64,000 bases of DNA from Acer yangbiense. Taxonomy: Eukaryota; Streptophyta; Magnoliopsida; Sapindales; Sapindaceae. The notes under the pieces are model-generated. The model made no database searches. It was given only the letters and a program-made list of their open reading frames with translations, and was not told where the DNA came from. The stretch lies in contig CM017763.1 in the NCBI GenBank assembly GCA_008009225.1, positions 33,654,866 to 33,718,865 of the forward strand, given 5' to 3'. Made by a program: the position numbers and the translations under genes. The first letter of the stretch is position 1. Each line of letters starts with the position of its first letter. Below, piece by piece: positions 46,134 through 57,850 of the stretch.

Positions 46134-47790
46134 TGTAAGGATTCCCATATCTTGATTGGCTTATTTCGTGGACAAACCACATGTTGGGGTTGTGAATGTA
46201 AGGGTAGTCTAAATGTTTAAGGTTGAAGCTCGAAGGCCCTTTCAAGACCTCAAGGGACAAGCACGCCAAAGGTATAAATTCTTGTGCTTGTTTTTTCTTT
46301 GAAGAGATTTAGTAAGCACACACACACTTAGCATACTTGCATTTGTGTGCATACTCTTCACATGTCACTTTACACACTAGCACTTTGGTTGATATATCTT
46401 GTTGTGTGTATATGTGCTTTATAATTCGTTTCCCGACATTGTTCGGAAACGTCCGCGCTTGCACTAATGAGTGCTTGGTTTTGCGTGAAGACCGCCCACG
46501 GAGAATGCCCTTGGCTTCTCCTTGGTTTTCACCATTGTTGGTGATCGGCGGCCTGGCCACCGAATTAAACCGCCGTTTCAGTCCAGATTGGTCTGAAGCA
46601 ATTATGCGGTCCAGATCGGTAGTCACGACCGCCGTTCGAAACCGCCGTTCATACCTGATCGATTTTAATCTCTCGGTCTAATTCGGCGGTTGGATCGGCG
46701 GTCGGATCGGCGGTCACAAAACCGCCGAATGAAACCGCCGTTGATGCTCTGTTCTTCACGAGCTCAATTCGACGGTCGTTATCGGCGGCCTGGCCGCCGA
46801 TTGAAACCGCCGAACAGTGCGTTTCAGGGGCAAAATTGTCTTTTCACATGCCCAATTCTTAATGTCTATAAATATCTTATTTTCTCAATCTCTGATTAAG
46901 CTTCTTGAGTTATTAGAACCCTAAACTTTCAAGAGAGATTTTTTAGAAAAAATCAAATCAAGAACTCACCTTTAAACACTCAAATCAAATCCTTTTTGCA
47001 TCAAATTTCATATTGCATCCTCTATGTCTACATAGAAAGCATCTATGATTGGATTGGCATCATCACAATATGTTTGGTAAGATTTTGATTAGTTTCATCT
47101 TATTTTAGTAATTTTACTATCAAGCATATTCTCTTTTAATTTACTTGTATGTTGTTGATCATATGATAAATACAAGAATAGAGAATTAATTGTGATGAAT
47201 TAATTGAGTGTTGTTTTTGTGATAGCTAATTAGGTTTTTGTTTAATCTTGATTAGCTAAGCTATTTGACATGTCATTTAGCAATTGATATCTAGGGTTGA
47301 TTAAATTGATTATATCATCATCCTAGATAAGCATCTAAGGTTACCTAGCCTTGTTTGTTATTTGAATATTCATACATATTCACATAGGTTGCATAATCTC
47401 TTCTTAGAGAATTAAGTCTTGAGGCTAAGGTTGCTTAGGCCTCAAGCAATTGGACTAGAGCCACTTTTAAAGGCCCGAGTGGTAGAAGTGGGGGGTTATT
47501 GACCGGAGTGTTAGACGAGGTCTACATAGGTTGTAAACTCCATTTAGATTAGTAGATTTCGAGGTCCGAGTGTGGCGCACTAAACAACCCGTGGTTTTTC
47601 CCAGTGGTTGGGTTTCCACGTATACATCAAGTGTTATTTAAATTCCGCACTATATTACACTTGCTTGTATTTTTGACTAGTAGGGGCATTTTCGTAAAAT
47701 TGACTTGCATGCGAAAATTGGGTAATAATAGTTAAAATCTATTCACCCCCCCCTCTAGCTTTATATAGAACACGCCTCTAATTTGTTTCA
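46134..47790 (+). mobile_element. Solo LTR (copy F)
   Basis: TGTAAGGATTCCC (46134) to AATTTGTTTCA (47790), with perfect TTCTT duplications (46129-46133, 47791-47795). Its 3' end (GAACACGCCTCTAATTTG) matches copies A-C better than E1/E2, so it belongs to the left-hand subfamily. Confidence 0.95.
46544..46874 (+). promoter_or_regulatory. U3 promoter of LTR F
   Basis: Well-kept array at 46544-46812 with tandem TCGGCGGTTGGATCGGCGG-type units near 46682-46715, then TATAAATA at 46867-46874. Confidence 0.6.
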
Positions 47791-47933
47791 TTCTTGTTTG
47801 AAAAATAAAAGTTAATAATGAGATTCTTAATGAAAAAAAAAAAAATTAGATTCTTGTAGGAAAAACCAAAAAATAATTATGAGAATCTTGTTTGAAAAAT
47901 AAAAGTTAATAACGAGATTCTTAATGAAAAATA
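47791..47933. repeat. Tandem duplication, 94-bp period
   Basis: TCTTGTTTGAAAAATAAAAG...GAGATTCTTAATGAAAAA occurs at 47792 and again at 47886 with one visible substitution (AATGAG/AACGAG). Confidence 0.8.
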
Positions 47934-48719
47934 TTAAAAATTAAATTACAACATTATTTCATAAATTATAATAAGGGGGGTTTTCAAATATAGCCACTTT
48001 AAAGACGCCAAAACCAAATATGGCCAGAAGTTATTAAAAAACCAATTCTGACCACTTGATTGTAATTAAATACATGATCTTACAATTTTACCCCTATTCA
48101 ATTGTTCTGACCTGACAGTTAATTGTTCTCCTAAAAGACTAAATTACCCTTGTTATAGAATCTCGCTTCAAAAGACAAAATGGAAAGCCACTGTCTGAGT
48201 AACAAAAGCTTGAAAAGTGAGAAAGCCACAATGAAGAACGATGACCGCATGCCGTAGGTGAGGGATAATGGGAAAGCCTTGAAAAGGGAAAACGGGAAAG
48301 CCACAGTGTGTGGATACTCAAACAAGAACGACAACCGCAAGTGACCACCAAATGCCCCGACAACCACCGTGTGTGGAGACGAGGTAGGATCGAATTAGGT
48401 GTGTTCTTAATTGGCACGATCCCTAATAATTTCCTTTGATTTGATATCCTCTATCCCTTAATCGGCACGATCCCTAATTACATTTGATTTGATATTATGG
48501 TTCGTTTGGAAATCTGAAATTACTTGAAATCTGGATTTAATCTTGAATTAATTACCGATTTGGGTCTTGATTTTTACCATGATTTTCCCAATTTTCCTGA
48601 TTTCCCAAGAGTCGTTTAGGGCCCAAGAGCGGTCTTTATGATTTCGATGGTTCAAAAAAAAAAAACCCCTTTTTCCAGGAAGCAGTAAGCATCCAATATT
48701 TTGGCCTGATTTGCCCTGA

Positions 48720-49480
48720 TGTGCTCATAATGCATTCGATGATGTGCCCCATGACTTTACATGAAGTTTTCCATGATTTGCCCCATGGATCCAAGACCAA
48801 GATTACATGCCATGATGTGCCCCCTAACTTTCCTCCTCTATGTAGCCTTTCCATCCCATATGACTTTTGTCATTCATGTTGCTTTAACTTTCCTTCCATG
48901 TTGCTTCGACTTTCCATGATGTGCTCATGATGATTTTGACTTTCCATGATGTGGCCCATGACTTTACATGAATCTTTCCATGATGTTGCCATATCCCCAT
49001 AACTTTACATGAAGCTTTCCATGATGTTGCCATATCCCCTATGACTTTACATGAAGTTTTCCATGATGTCGATTTCCATGATGTTACCAAACAAGATGCC
49101 ATGACCAAGAATAACATTCCATAATGCATTCATGATGCTTGCCATGACATTCCATGACATTTTATGATGTTTACATGATTTTTCATGACGTTGCCATGAC
49201 ATTCAATGATGTTTACATGACTTTTCATGACGTTGCAGTACTTTCCATGATGTTAACATGACTTTCCATAACGTTACCATGACTTTTTTTCCATGATGCC
49301 ATGACGAAGGCCAACATTCCATGATGCTTTCGATTGCATGATGTTTACATGACTTTCCATGATGCCATCACAATCATCTCCCATGACTTTCACTTACTTT
49401 TCATTACCTTTTCATGTTAGCCTCTTATAATTCTGATTTTCCATGCTTTCATGAATTGCCTATGGTTTTACACGACCTGC
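48720..49480. repeat. CCATGATG minisatellite
   Basis: Words built from TTTCCATGATGTTGCCAT and CCATGACTTTACATGAAG repeat for about 750 bases. Two adjacent units near 48966-49052 are 41-42 bases long and nearly identical; elsewhere units are shorter and mixed. The array ends just before the gene remnant. Confidence 0.8.
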
Positions 49481-49515
49481 CATTATTTCATATATATTCC
49501 CCCTATTATTTTCAG

Positions 49516-50800
49516 ATGGCTTTGGACCCAAACGCGAGAACCTTCTTATATCTGAATCACGAGGGATGGATCAATGCAAGGATAAACTCGAAAAGTCAGC
49601 AGCACTGTAACATTCTTGGTGACATTGACGAAGTATTAGGCAGATTACACGTTTCAGAGGGGTTTAAGCAAGGACCTTTCGGTCACTACTTTGGTTTGCA
49701 TTTGCCCGTCACTATACATGGAAAGGTTTTGCATTCTATTCTCAAAAGGCATATCGAATATACCAATAGGTATGATAATGCATCACTACCTCGGGATGAT
49801 GAAATGTGGTTTGGGCTGGGTAGGCAACAACATCGTTTCGGTTAAGTTGAGTTTTGCCTATGTTCTGGGCTAAAAATGTAAATGGGTAAATTGCCAGAAG
49901 GATTAATAAGGGTGAAGTATACTCCAACGGAAAATAGCCTATACGCAAGACATTTCTAGAACCAACCTACATACGAATCTTTGTTTGAAACTTTTAAACA
50001 ACTGACCGACGATCAAGGTGAAGATGGCCTAAAGATGGCAAATCTGTTGGTCATAGGCTATATCTTATGCACTATCGACACAAGTGACCGTGTACCGCTA
50101 TGGATGTTTGCATTAATGGATGATGACGTAGCTTTCAAAGGTTTTCCATGGGGTTCATACGTGTATAGTTTTACTTTGCACTGGATTAAAAATGCTATAC
50201 ACAAAAACCTTCAGAAACTTAAACCATCAAATGAAGCAGACAAGAATGAGTCATACTCCAAAACAATCGAATCAGGTGTTAAAGGTGAAGGTAAACAAGA
50301 ATCACATAACGCAAGTCCTTCCAAAGGAAATGCAAAAAAAAAAAAAAAGGAATAAAAAAGACTAAAAGCAAACCCGAACCGAAACCTACCATCACTTACA
50401 ACCTTTCCGGGTTTCTTCTCTGTTTTCAGGTATGTACACCGACAATTATGGCTTAAATACCGATTGACTGGATCCATTTCCTAACACATGTTTATAATGC
50501 TACTTAATGAAAACGTTAATAGGTTTGGACCCTTGAAAGATTTTCTTTTTTGACCGGCGTAATTGGCATTCGCTGCGGTTGGAGTTATCCATGGTTCAAA
50601 AACTGGGAGATTTTGAACACTTCGACTGGGTTCGATGAAATGTTTTTCGACAAATGCAATGTATGTGTGTATATATATATATACCCGTCACTTGCAACCT
50701 TTAATTGTCATGTTAGATTTTTATTTCACTTTAACATTAACAGTAATCCTCTGATATGTGCAGTTGGTAACAATGGACTTGAAACCTACTCCAGCTGAAA
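49516..50800 (+). pseudogene. DUF1985-like protein remnant (Ulp1-type MULE cargo)
   Basis: ATG at 49516 follows an acceptor-like TTTTCAG and opens 110 codons (ILGDIDEVLGRLHV, GPFGHYFGLHLP, HGKVLHSILKRHI, EMWFGLG) ending at 49845. A second frame (49981-50355) has MANLLVIGYILC, RVPLWMFALMDD and FPWGSYVYSFTL. This is the order of conserved blocks in plant DUF1985 proteins, often fused to Ulp1 peptidase in MULEs. A third frame near 50520-50670 could be a later exon. Stops and frame changes separate the parts, so it is either a multi-exon gene or a pseudogene; I favour pseudogene. No Ulp1 His-Asp-Cys core is visible. Confidence 0.5.
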
Positions 50801-51129
50801 TACAGCAAACCTACTTCAAATCAATCGACATGGACATTTAGTCTGTGACAATTTTATTCATAGGAGATGCCATGCCCAGCTGTATCGAACTGAGTTTATT
50901 ACTGATGATCAAGTAGGGTGTGAATTGCCCGGTGGTGTTCCGGATTTGGACAACTAAGAAACCAAAAACAAAAAGGAACAAATAGATTCCCATCACAAAT
51001 CGTGTCCACCTTCGGTTCAGAGGACACTGTTTCCCAACAACGAATCTCCTGAGACTATACCCAATCCAAATGGCATGGATGACCCTGACCCAAAAGGAGG
51101 TTACATATAAAACTATGTGTGGGATGATG

Positions 51130-51345
51130 ACAAAGGTCTTGTTTGACGTTCTTCCCAAGGTGCTTCCCTAGGCAGTAGTGAAGGATGTGTTACCTAATGA
51201 GGTTACGGAAAAAAAATACTTCTGAAGTGATAACAAAGGTGTTGTATGACGTTCTACCCAAGGTGCTTCCTCGGGCACTTAATGATGTGCTCCCTAAGGT
51301 CCTCCCTCAGGCACTGAATGACATTCTTCCGAAGTTGATGCCTGC
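51130..51345 (+). repeat. Coding-like tandem repeat (LPKVLP units)
   Basis: GACGTTCTTCCCAAGGTGCTTCC-type units recur about five times. One frame (51185-51448) reads VLPKVLP(R/Q)ALND in tandem and ends in PAYLEKAM. It is perhaps the tail of the preceding remnant. Confidence 0.5.
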
Positions 51346-51450
51346 TTATCTAGAGAAGGCGATGCACAAGAATCTATACAATGTGTATGTGTTAGGTTTT
51401 TGGTTTGTCTTGGCATGTATTCTATATCAAAATGTTGTTGTCTTGTAATG

Positions 51451-51801
51451 TTTAGTGGTCTAAGAATTGAAGATTCAAGTCATCAAAGAAATACTTGGCC
51501 ACAACTCATGCAAGATACCGGTTTCAAAGAGAAATGTGCTTCATCAGTCTACAAAGGTATATAAGACCTCATTTTTCTTACAAGGCTAGGCACACACACA
51601 CATGGCATTCATATGTGTCCCTTTATGGTTGAACATCATTTACATAACATTTTTACACACTTGGTAATGTATGCTCATGTATTAGATTCAAATTGACAAA
51701 CATTGGAATTTGCATGTTCTAGGACTATGTCTAGGAAAGGCATACGTGTGTGATTTTGTGTGTATATTGACAAAGTCGTTTTGTGTGTATTTAAAAGCAC
51801 T
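51451..51801. other. Spacer, no gene seen
   Basis: No frame or repeat I can support. It lies between the MULE-like remnant and the gypsy LTR. Confidence 0.4.
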
Positions 51802-53330
51802 TGTCAAACACAATTTGTAAACCTAGCAATGCCTATAAGGGTTATGAAAACGCATATATAGTGGCAAGCAAGGGTCGTCCACAGAGATCGGAATTTAGCT
51901 AAAACTAATCTAAACTTAAGTGATTATTAGTGCAATAAAGATGAATAGTTGATGATGTTGAAATGTAAACTAGCAAATACTTACTACGAAATTAGAAATG
52001 TAACGAAAGATGGAACATGAATGCAACGAAAGATATGTATGATGGAGACTAGGGAGTTAATGGATTAGAGAGCAAACATTTGGGCAAATGTAATAAACTA
52101 GTAAAATAAGCATGTTTTGACAATTGTAGCCAACCTAGGGTGTATAGGTTGGCTATTTATCCCTACCAAGGGGCCAACTAGGGTGTATAGGAGGCCTCCT
52201 AATAGGGATTGGTCCCTCCTCAACAACCAACCTAGGATGTATAGCATCGGTTGTTCGGTTAGGACCCTAGCAATGAAGCTCGTATACCTATCTCAGGCTT
52301 AACCTTCTAGGATAGCCACCTAGGGTGTATAGAATGGCTTCTAGCCTCTCACGCGAACTGTCCTAGTGTGTAGACACAGACACCCATTAGAGGCTAGATG
52401 AAGAACTTGGTTATCAAGCCCGGATTACGAGAATCCCATCGATTCATGAGAGTAATAAACAACTATATATGATGTATATCTAGTTGCCTAAAAAGATAGA
52501 ATCCAATGAAAGCATGTAAAGAGAGTGTATCTAAAATAAGTAAATCCAATGAAATCCATACATACTCATCAATAAATCAAATAGAAGATAGATATATAAA
52601 AGAAATAAAGCTTATATACAAAAGCCCAATCATTCACAAACTAATCCATAGACCCCCTTAGTGGAGTTTAACTATTCATTGACAATAATGAAAAGAAGAG
52701 AAAAGATGAGGAATAACCCTTGAAGATCATCTCCACCTTTAATATCCCTTAGATGTAGAGTAGGAAGCTTATGAAATGAGAAGAAATGGATTGCTTAATC
52801 TAGTTACAACTTTCAAAATTTCTAAGTGTAAAAGCATACTAAGAACATTACATACACATTCTATTTATAGTCCCCTAAAATAGGTTACAAAATCAGCTTT
52901 AAAACGACATCTGACACAATGGAGTGCGGTTCAGTGACCCGCACTCACCCGCACTATATCATTGGCTTCGATATTTGGACTCTCGGATCTGAGAAGAAGT
53001 GCGGGTGAAGTGCGGTTGGATGACCCGCACTCACCCGCACTTTATCATCTTTCAATAATCAGGTCCTCTGGTCTGGGCAGTAGTGTGGGTGGAGTGTGGT
53101 TGGGAACCGCACTGACCCGCACTTGTTGTAGCCTCTGATGCTTTTTTCTCTCATTTTGCAATTCTTGGTCCTCTTTTCACCTGAAAGTCCCGCAATGCGC
53201 TCTAATCACCTGAAATGGGGAAATGCCTGCAAATACGAACATAGAGCCCATAAGTAACGCTAAAATGCATGAAAATGATTCAAAGGTCACAGGTTTAGGG
53301 GCCGAAATATACAACATTTTGGCACAATCA
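51802..53330 (-). mobile_element. Gypsy 3' LTR (boundaries provisional)
   Basis: In minus orientation it starts TGATTGTGCC just after the polypurine tract. Near its end it carries CTGTGGACGACCCTTGCTTGCCACTATA, a sequence typical of the U5 of this branch. TG...CA bounds are placed at 53330 and 51802 (TGTCAAACAC on plus). TATAAATA is at 52869-52862. The 5' LTR is not in the window to confirm the edges. Confidence 0.55.
52862..53125 (-). promoter_or_regulatory. U3 promoter of the gypsy LTR: AGTGCGGGT repeats plus TATA box
   Basis: AGTGCGGGT and its complement ACCCGCACT occur many times at 52921-53122, often back to back, just upstream of TATAAATA (52869-52862). Same layout as the copia arrays with unrelated repeats. 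Confidence 0.55.
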
Positions 53331-53344
53331 AATACCCCCAAACC
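53331..53344 (-). promoter_or_regulatory. Polypurine tract of the gypsy element
   Basis: Minus strand GGTTTGGGGGTATT, preceded by AAGGACAAGCAAA, next to the LTR start. This wording is common before the 3' LTR in Athila/Tat elements. Confidence 0.6.
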
Positions 53345-55418
53345 AAACCTTTGCTTGTCCTTAAGCAAAACAAAAAGGAAAACAAACAAGACCGACAAAC
53401 ACCGACTCGACTGAAAAAATAATCCTAGAAACTTAACAATAATTCTAAAAAGGGTCGCAAGTCCAACCAGTGATGTGATGTAAGAATGTGTGAATGAGAG
53501 AAGTAAACATATGCATATTATCTAAAGCAACTTGGAGATACCAAAAGGAAACTCGCACGAACACGAGTCCCACACCTAAAGGTACTCATGCATCAGGGAC
53601 TACTCACTCTCATGTCTTGAGCGTAATTCGCTTCAATTCTAAACTCACGTGATTCGCTCTTTTCTTCTCCTTTTAGAGCCCTAGGTTCCACACATACATA
53701 TATGCAAAGATGAATGATGCATAGAATTTAAGCAATGTCTATCCTAGGAAAAGATCACCATGCCATGAACGTGAAAGATCAAGTGTCAACCCTCATTCCA
53801 AATTTAGACTCATTATGGATCAAAAAGGACTTTTCATTGGTTGTAACTTGGCCATGGGGTGTAATTAGGTAATACAACAAATATGGGTAATTTGGAGTTC
53901 AAAATTACCAATCATGCTAGAATAAGTCCACACACCCCTACAATGCTCTTTCTTTTCAGAGAACTCGCACGCTAGTGCTTTAGGCATTTGTTTACCCACA
54001 TTTATGCTTACAATGTTTGTACTCTTTATTGTGAGTACTTAGCAACAAATAATATGAGAATCTTTTGGTTTTCTCGTTTTCTTTTCTTTTGAGTTGCTCA
54101 TTTTTCTTTCATTTGATAATTAAGGCTCATAAGTACTAATTTTGGTACTTTTACAATTTAGCCATTTGCTTAGCATATTTTCAATATATTTTTCTTTATA
54201 CATGCTTTTTGACATTTAAAGCATAACTTCTTTCATCACCACCATTACACATCCTAAACATGATTAATAACAAGGTAGGCATGTGTTTAGGCTATGAGGT
54301 ATATGGTTATACGTGGTACCAAATGAAAGAGTAGTGTTTGACTTCAAATTTGGCTTTGGAGCACACAATATGAATAGGAAGGTGTTTAGGCTCTTGTAGG
54401 TAATTCAATTTACACACATTGCCTAATATCATGTCCACAATCATCTAGCAAGGGAATGAACGCATCAACAAGCACTTCACTATATGATATGCAATGTCCT
54501 ATGGCATGTGACGTATATGACGAGATAAGTGTTTAAGAATAATCAATACTACACTCAAAATGCGCAATTTAAGCATGTGTTTGTGATCTCACGGATATCT
54601 CCACTATTAGGACAAGGCGTGAAAGCATCGAGTCCCCTCAGCTTAGTACCATAGGATGGGACAAGCCCATGAAGGTGCAAGCTAAACCCTAAGGTGGCAC
54701 CAAGCTACATCACAAGATTACAATGCATATAAAGAACTTGCCAAAAGCACACGCTAAAGGCATCACATCCAAACTAATTAAAGCTCGACATTTTTGGCCA
54801 AGACAAAATTTGAAAAAATTGGACACTAAAAAGACTAAAAAGAATCAAAAAAGACTCAAGACGACTCTAAAAGGCGACTTCACCCCCAAACAAAAACTCA
54901 ACAATGTCCCCATTATTGGAAATCAAAGAGTACGGCCTAGAGGGATGGAAATACCTTACAAGACTTCAAATAGGCTCTATTTATCATGTGAATCCACTAC
55001 ATGTCATTTAAAAGCATTCGTTCAACCTAAATCATGCATATTCTCAAATTTACGGAATGGGGGTAAACAACCCCCAAACCGGATCCTTTCATAAGATCAA
55101 ACATTCATATCAACCAAATATTCCAAATTCATATATAACCATATGAAAACAATTAAGCGCAAAATTTGAGAGGTAGAAACTCTCTTAAAAGGAAAATATG
55201 CCCTGTTCTGTGCAAGTTATCATGTAATTCCCAACAAGATGAAGAACCTAGCACAAACATAACACTTTTACCAAATGCAAGTTAAATGCAAATCAAAACA
55301 TATTGTATAATGTTCATAGAAATTCCAAATAAAAACAAAGCAAAAATAGCTAAAAGAACAAATAACGTAAAAGTTTCAACAATAAAGGACAAGAAAATAA
55401 AATATAGGCAATGGATGA
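53345..55418 (-). mobile_element. Non-coding 3' region of the gypsy element
   Basis: About 2 kb without a convincing frame. The ORF at 54723-55094 (plus) is Lys-rich and antisense to the element, and I do not support it as a gene. Confidence 0.5.
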
Positions 55419-56792
55419 TCAATCCTTGTCTGAGGATTCCTTTTCTGCTTCGGTGGATGTCCTCTTCCCTCTGGGATCAATTTCTGCTCTCATCCTTTCT
55501 TCATGCTCCTTTCTTGACAACTCTGTTACTGCTCGGAGTTCTGCCACATCAGGATCAATCACTGGGCCTCCTAAAGGTGGTAAGGAAGTGGCAGGTCTCT
55601 TTTTCTTCCTTGGATAAGCTAGGAGACCAAGTGCCTCTCTCATGCTAGTGATGTTGCCCCATATATCAGTAAAATACCCACTGGCCTCTGCTCTGCTATC
55701 AACAATTTGCTTCCTGTTTTCCATCACTTTTGTCCTAAGGTTCTGCAAGCCCGTTAGCAGAGTCTTCCAAGGAATCTCTTTAGAATCCTCCTACGGAGGT
55801 AGGGGTACCTAATCATAATCTATAAAATCCTTATTTTCTTCTTCAACCCCCGTTCGCTCTGGAATCTCTTCAGCCTACCTACTTGTACCTGCTCCTTGAA
55901 CAGACTTCTTTTTCCCAGTTCTAACTCTGACACCTGAGGGGTTCCGTTCTCGCAATTGGTTGTTCCAGGTGCCCCTATCATAAGGCCCTATGTCGCTATT
56001 AAACGGATCAAACCCAAAATCTACCCCAGCCTTCTTACAGAAGGCAGTGATGAGGCTAGGGAATATGAGTGGCTATTTTTCTACCCTTACGCACCCTAGT
56101 TCAAGAATCTCCCTCTTGATCAAAAGACCAACGTCGATCAACTGATCATGAAGAATGCAATGAAGGACTGTAGCTGTATTGAAATTAACTGAAGTCTTGT
56201 GCTTCCTAGGAATCAAGGAGTGAGAGATGAAAACGTGATAAAAACCCAATTCTAACCTCAAGTTGGTGTGCTTCATACAGTAGTCCGGGGTAACCCAAAA
56301 GTCCATTGGTCTAATCACCAACTCATTAGCAAAATCCATGTTCCCTGTTTGGTAAAGGTCATTCCCGGTCACCCCATTTTAGAGTCTTCCTACAGCCTGT
56401 TGATCATCTGGAAGTTCAGTCCCGTAATACTTGTTGATGTCTGCGATGGTCATCCGAACCTCCACCCCTCGAACCATAATAGAGCCATGCTGCTGGTAAT
56501 ATTCTGGTACCATCCCGGAATAGGACTCTTCCACCACTCTTCTGCAATACATAGGAGGGGAACTAGTGAAAGTTTCCCATCCCCTCCTTTCAATCGTTTG
56601 AGGCACGGGAGTATCTTCTAGCTCTTGTACTGTTATCCCTCTCTCTACCACCATATCGCAACGCTCGAAATACTCCATGCGATCGTTGAAATCGGGGTTC
56701 CTGACACAAGGAGGCACTCAAGGTGCCCTCCTTGCCCATCTCTCGGAACCCTGTCCCACTTGCTTAGCAGCCTGTCTGGTTCTTCCTGACAT
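55419..56792 (-). pseudogene. Putative plant transposon protein (Transposase_32-type), broken
   Basis: ATG at 56792 directly follows TTGTACAG, a good splice acceptor. The frame reads MSGRTRQAAKQVGQG, meets a TGA near 56720, then continues with RRGWETFTSSPPMY, VVEESYSGMVP, VRGVEVRMTIADINKYYG, the pattern of the Transposase_32 domain found in plant LTR elements of the Athila type. Further blocks (NELVIRPMDFW, VFISHSLIPRKHK) lie in 56372-56073 after another stop, then an acidic, Lys-rich tail ends at 55419. Its role is unknown. At least four in-frame stops make it a pseudogene. It takes the place where pol or an env-like gene would lie. Confidence 0.7.
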
Positions 56793-57580
56793 CTGTACAA
56801 GACAAACAACATAGTTTAGGGAGCACATCAACGAATTGTGAGGAAAACTGGTCTCTGTCAGATATAGTGCGGGTGGAGTGCAGGTCATTGATCCGCACTG
56901 GACCCGCACTATAGTGCGATATCAGTTTTCAACTATGTGCAGATTTGCAGCAACCAACAATTAACAAATACACATTCATGCCTATTGACAAATATTTGAT
57001 CAATAATGGCTTTTACTCAAAAATAGGCACAAAGTTCCCTTCAATCATATAAACCCTAAGTTTTGAAATCTCACATAATAGTGCATTTTGATAATCAATT
57101 AAAGCGTAAACACTTCACAAGCACAAGGTAATAATCAACCCATCATTCCTATTTCAAAGTTAATCAAAAATAAATTTATAATCCCATTTTATGAGAACAA
57201 ATTCATGTGAGGGCAATAATTAACAATGACAACTTAAAACAATTTCTCTACAACATGATTTCACAAAAGTTTCACTAACATGCATTATAGATAGGCAAAG
57301 GATGAGCACACATTCATGACCTATCCATAGATAATGAAGTTCAAGCATATAGGAGAAGAATTTTTGAATGAAGAAGATGAAAATCATGATGGAATTCATG
57401 TATAAACAAAAGTAGAGATGAAAATTCATACCTTAGTTGTCCGAAAATTGAAACGTGGTGCACAAGGAATACCTTAGGGTTGTAGAGAGTGAAAAGAGAA
57501 AAATGGGTGTTTTTGCTTTTGGTTTGAAAGTGGTGGAGCCCTAGAAAACAACTTGCTTGTATTTATATTTTGTGCCCAGA
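56793..57580 (-). other. Leader and probable intron before the Transposase_32-type ORF
   Basis: Downstream of the internal TATA box the minus strand has a pyrimidine- and A-rich leader, a possible donor CTAAG|GTATGAATT near 57433, and the acceptor at 56793. A second AGTGCGGGT cluster lies inside (56866-56925). Confidence 0.45.
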
Positions 57581-57695
57581 GTGCGGGTCAGTGACCCGTA
57601 CTGGACCCGTACTTTATACCTGATGTGCTCTGTCGCTCGGGATGCGGGTGAAGTACGGGTGAAGTACGGGTCAATGACCTGCACTAGACCCGCAC
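57560..57695 (-). promoter_or_regulatory. Possible internal promoter of the gypsy element
   Basis: AGTGCGGGT/ACCCGCACT repeats at 57580-57693 precede TATAAATA (57567-57560), with similar repeat-to-TATA distance as in the LTR. Downstream sequence does not resemble the LTR, so it is not simply a second LTR. It sits in front of the ORF at 56792. Confidence 0.45.
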
Positions 57696-57850
57696 TTGGC
57701 CCAGTTTGTTGTTTGCTCATTTTTTCCTGCATAAAAACACTACAATCAACACTTTTGATCATCCTTTATCAATCAAATATCATCCAAAACCAGAACTAAC
57801 TAACAAATATGCAAAAATTTAAAATTTATTCAAAAACGGGTGTACTTCAC

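Larger units (their letters stand above)
47976..51450 (+). mobile_element. Probable decayed Mutator-like element carrying a DUF1985-type gene
   Basis: The left end GGGGTTTTCAAATATAGCCAC, followed by a repeat of AAATATGGCC, resembles long MULE terminal repeats. I found no matching right end before 51802, where a gypsy LTR begins, so the right side is unclear. The interior holds a minisatellite and a gene remnant of the type carried by Ulp1-bearing plant MULEs. Confidence 0.45.

Noticed and set aside
48131..49129. ORFs such as 48884-49129 with SWK/SCKVMG repeats
   Set aside because: Low-complexity translation of the CCATGATG minisatellite; no start context.
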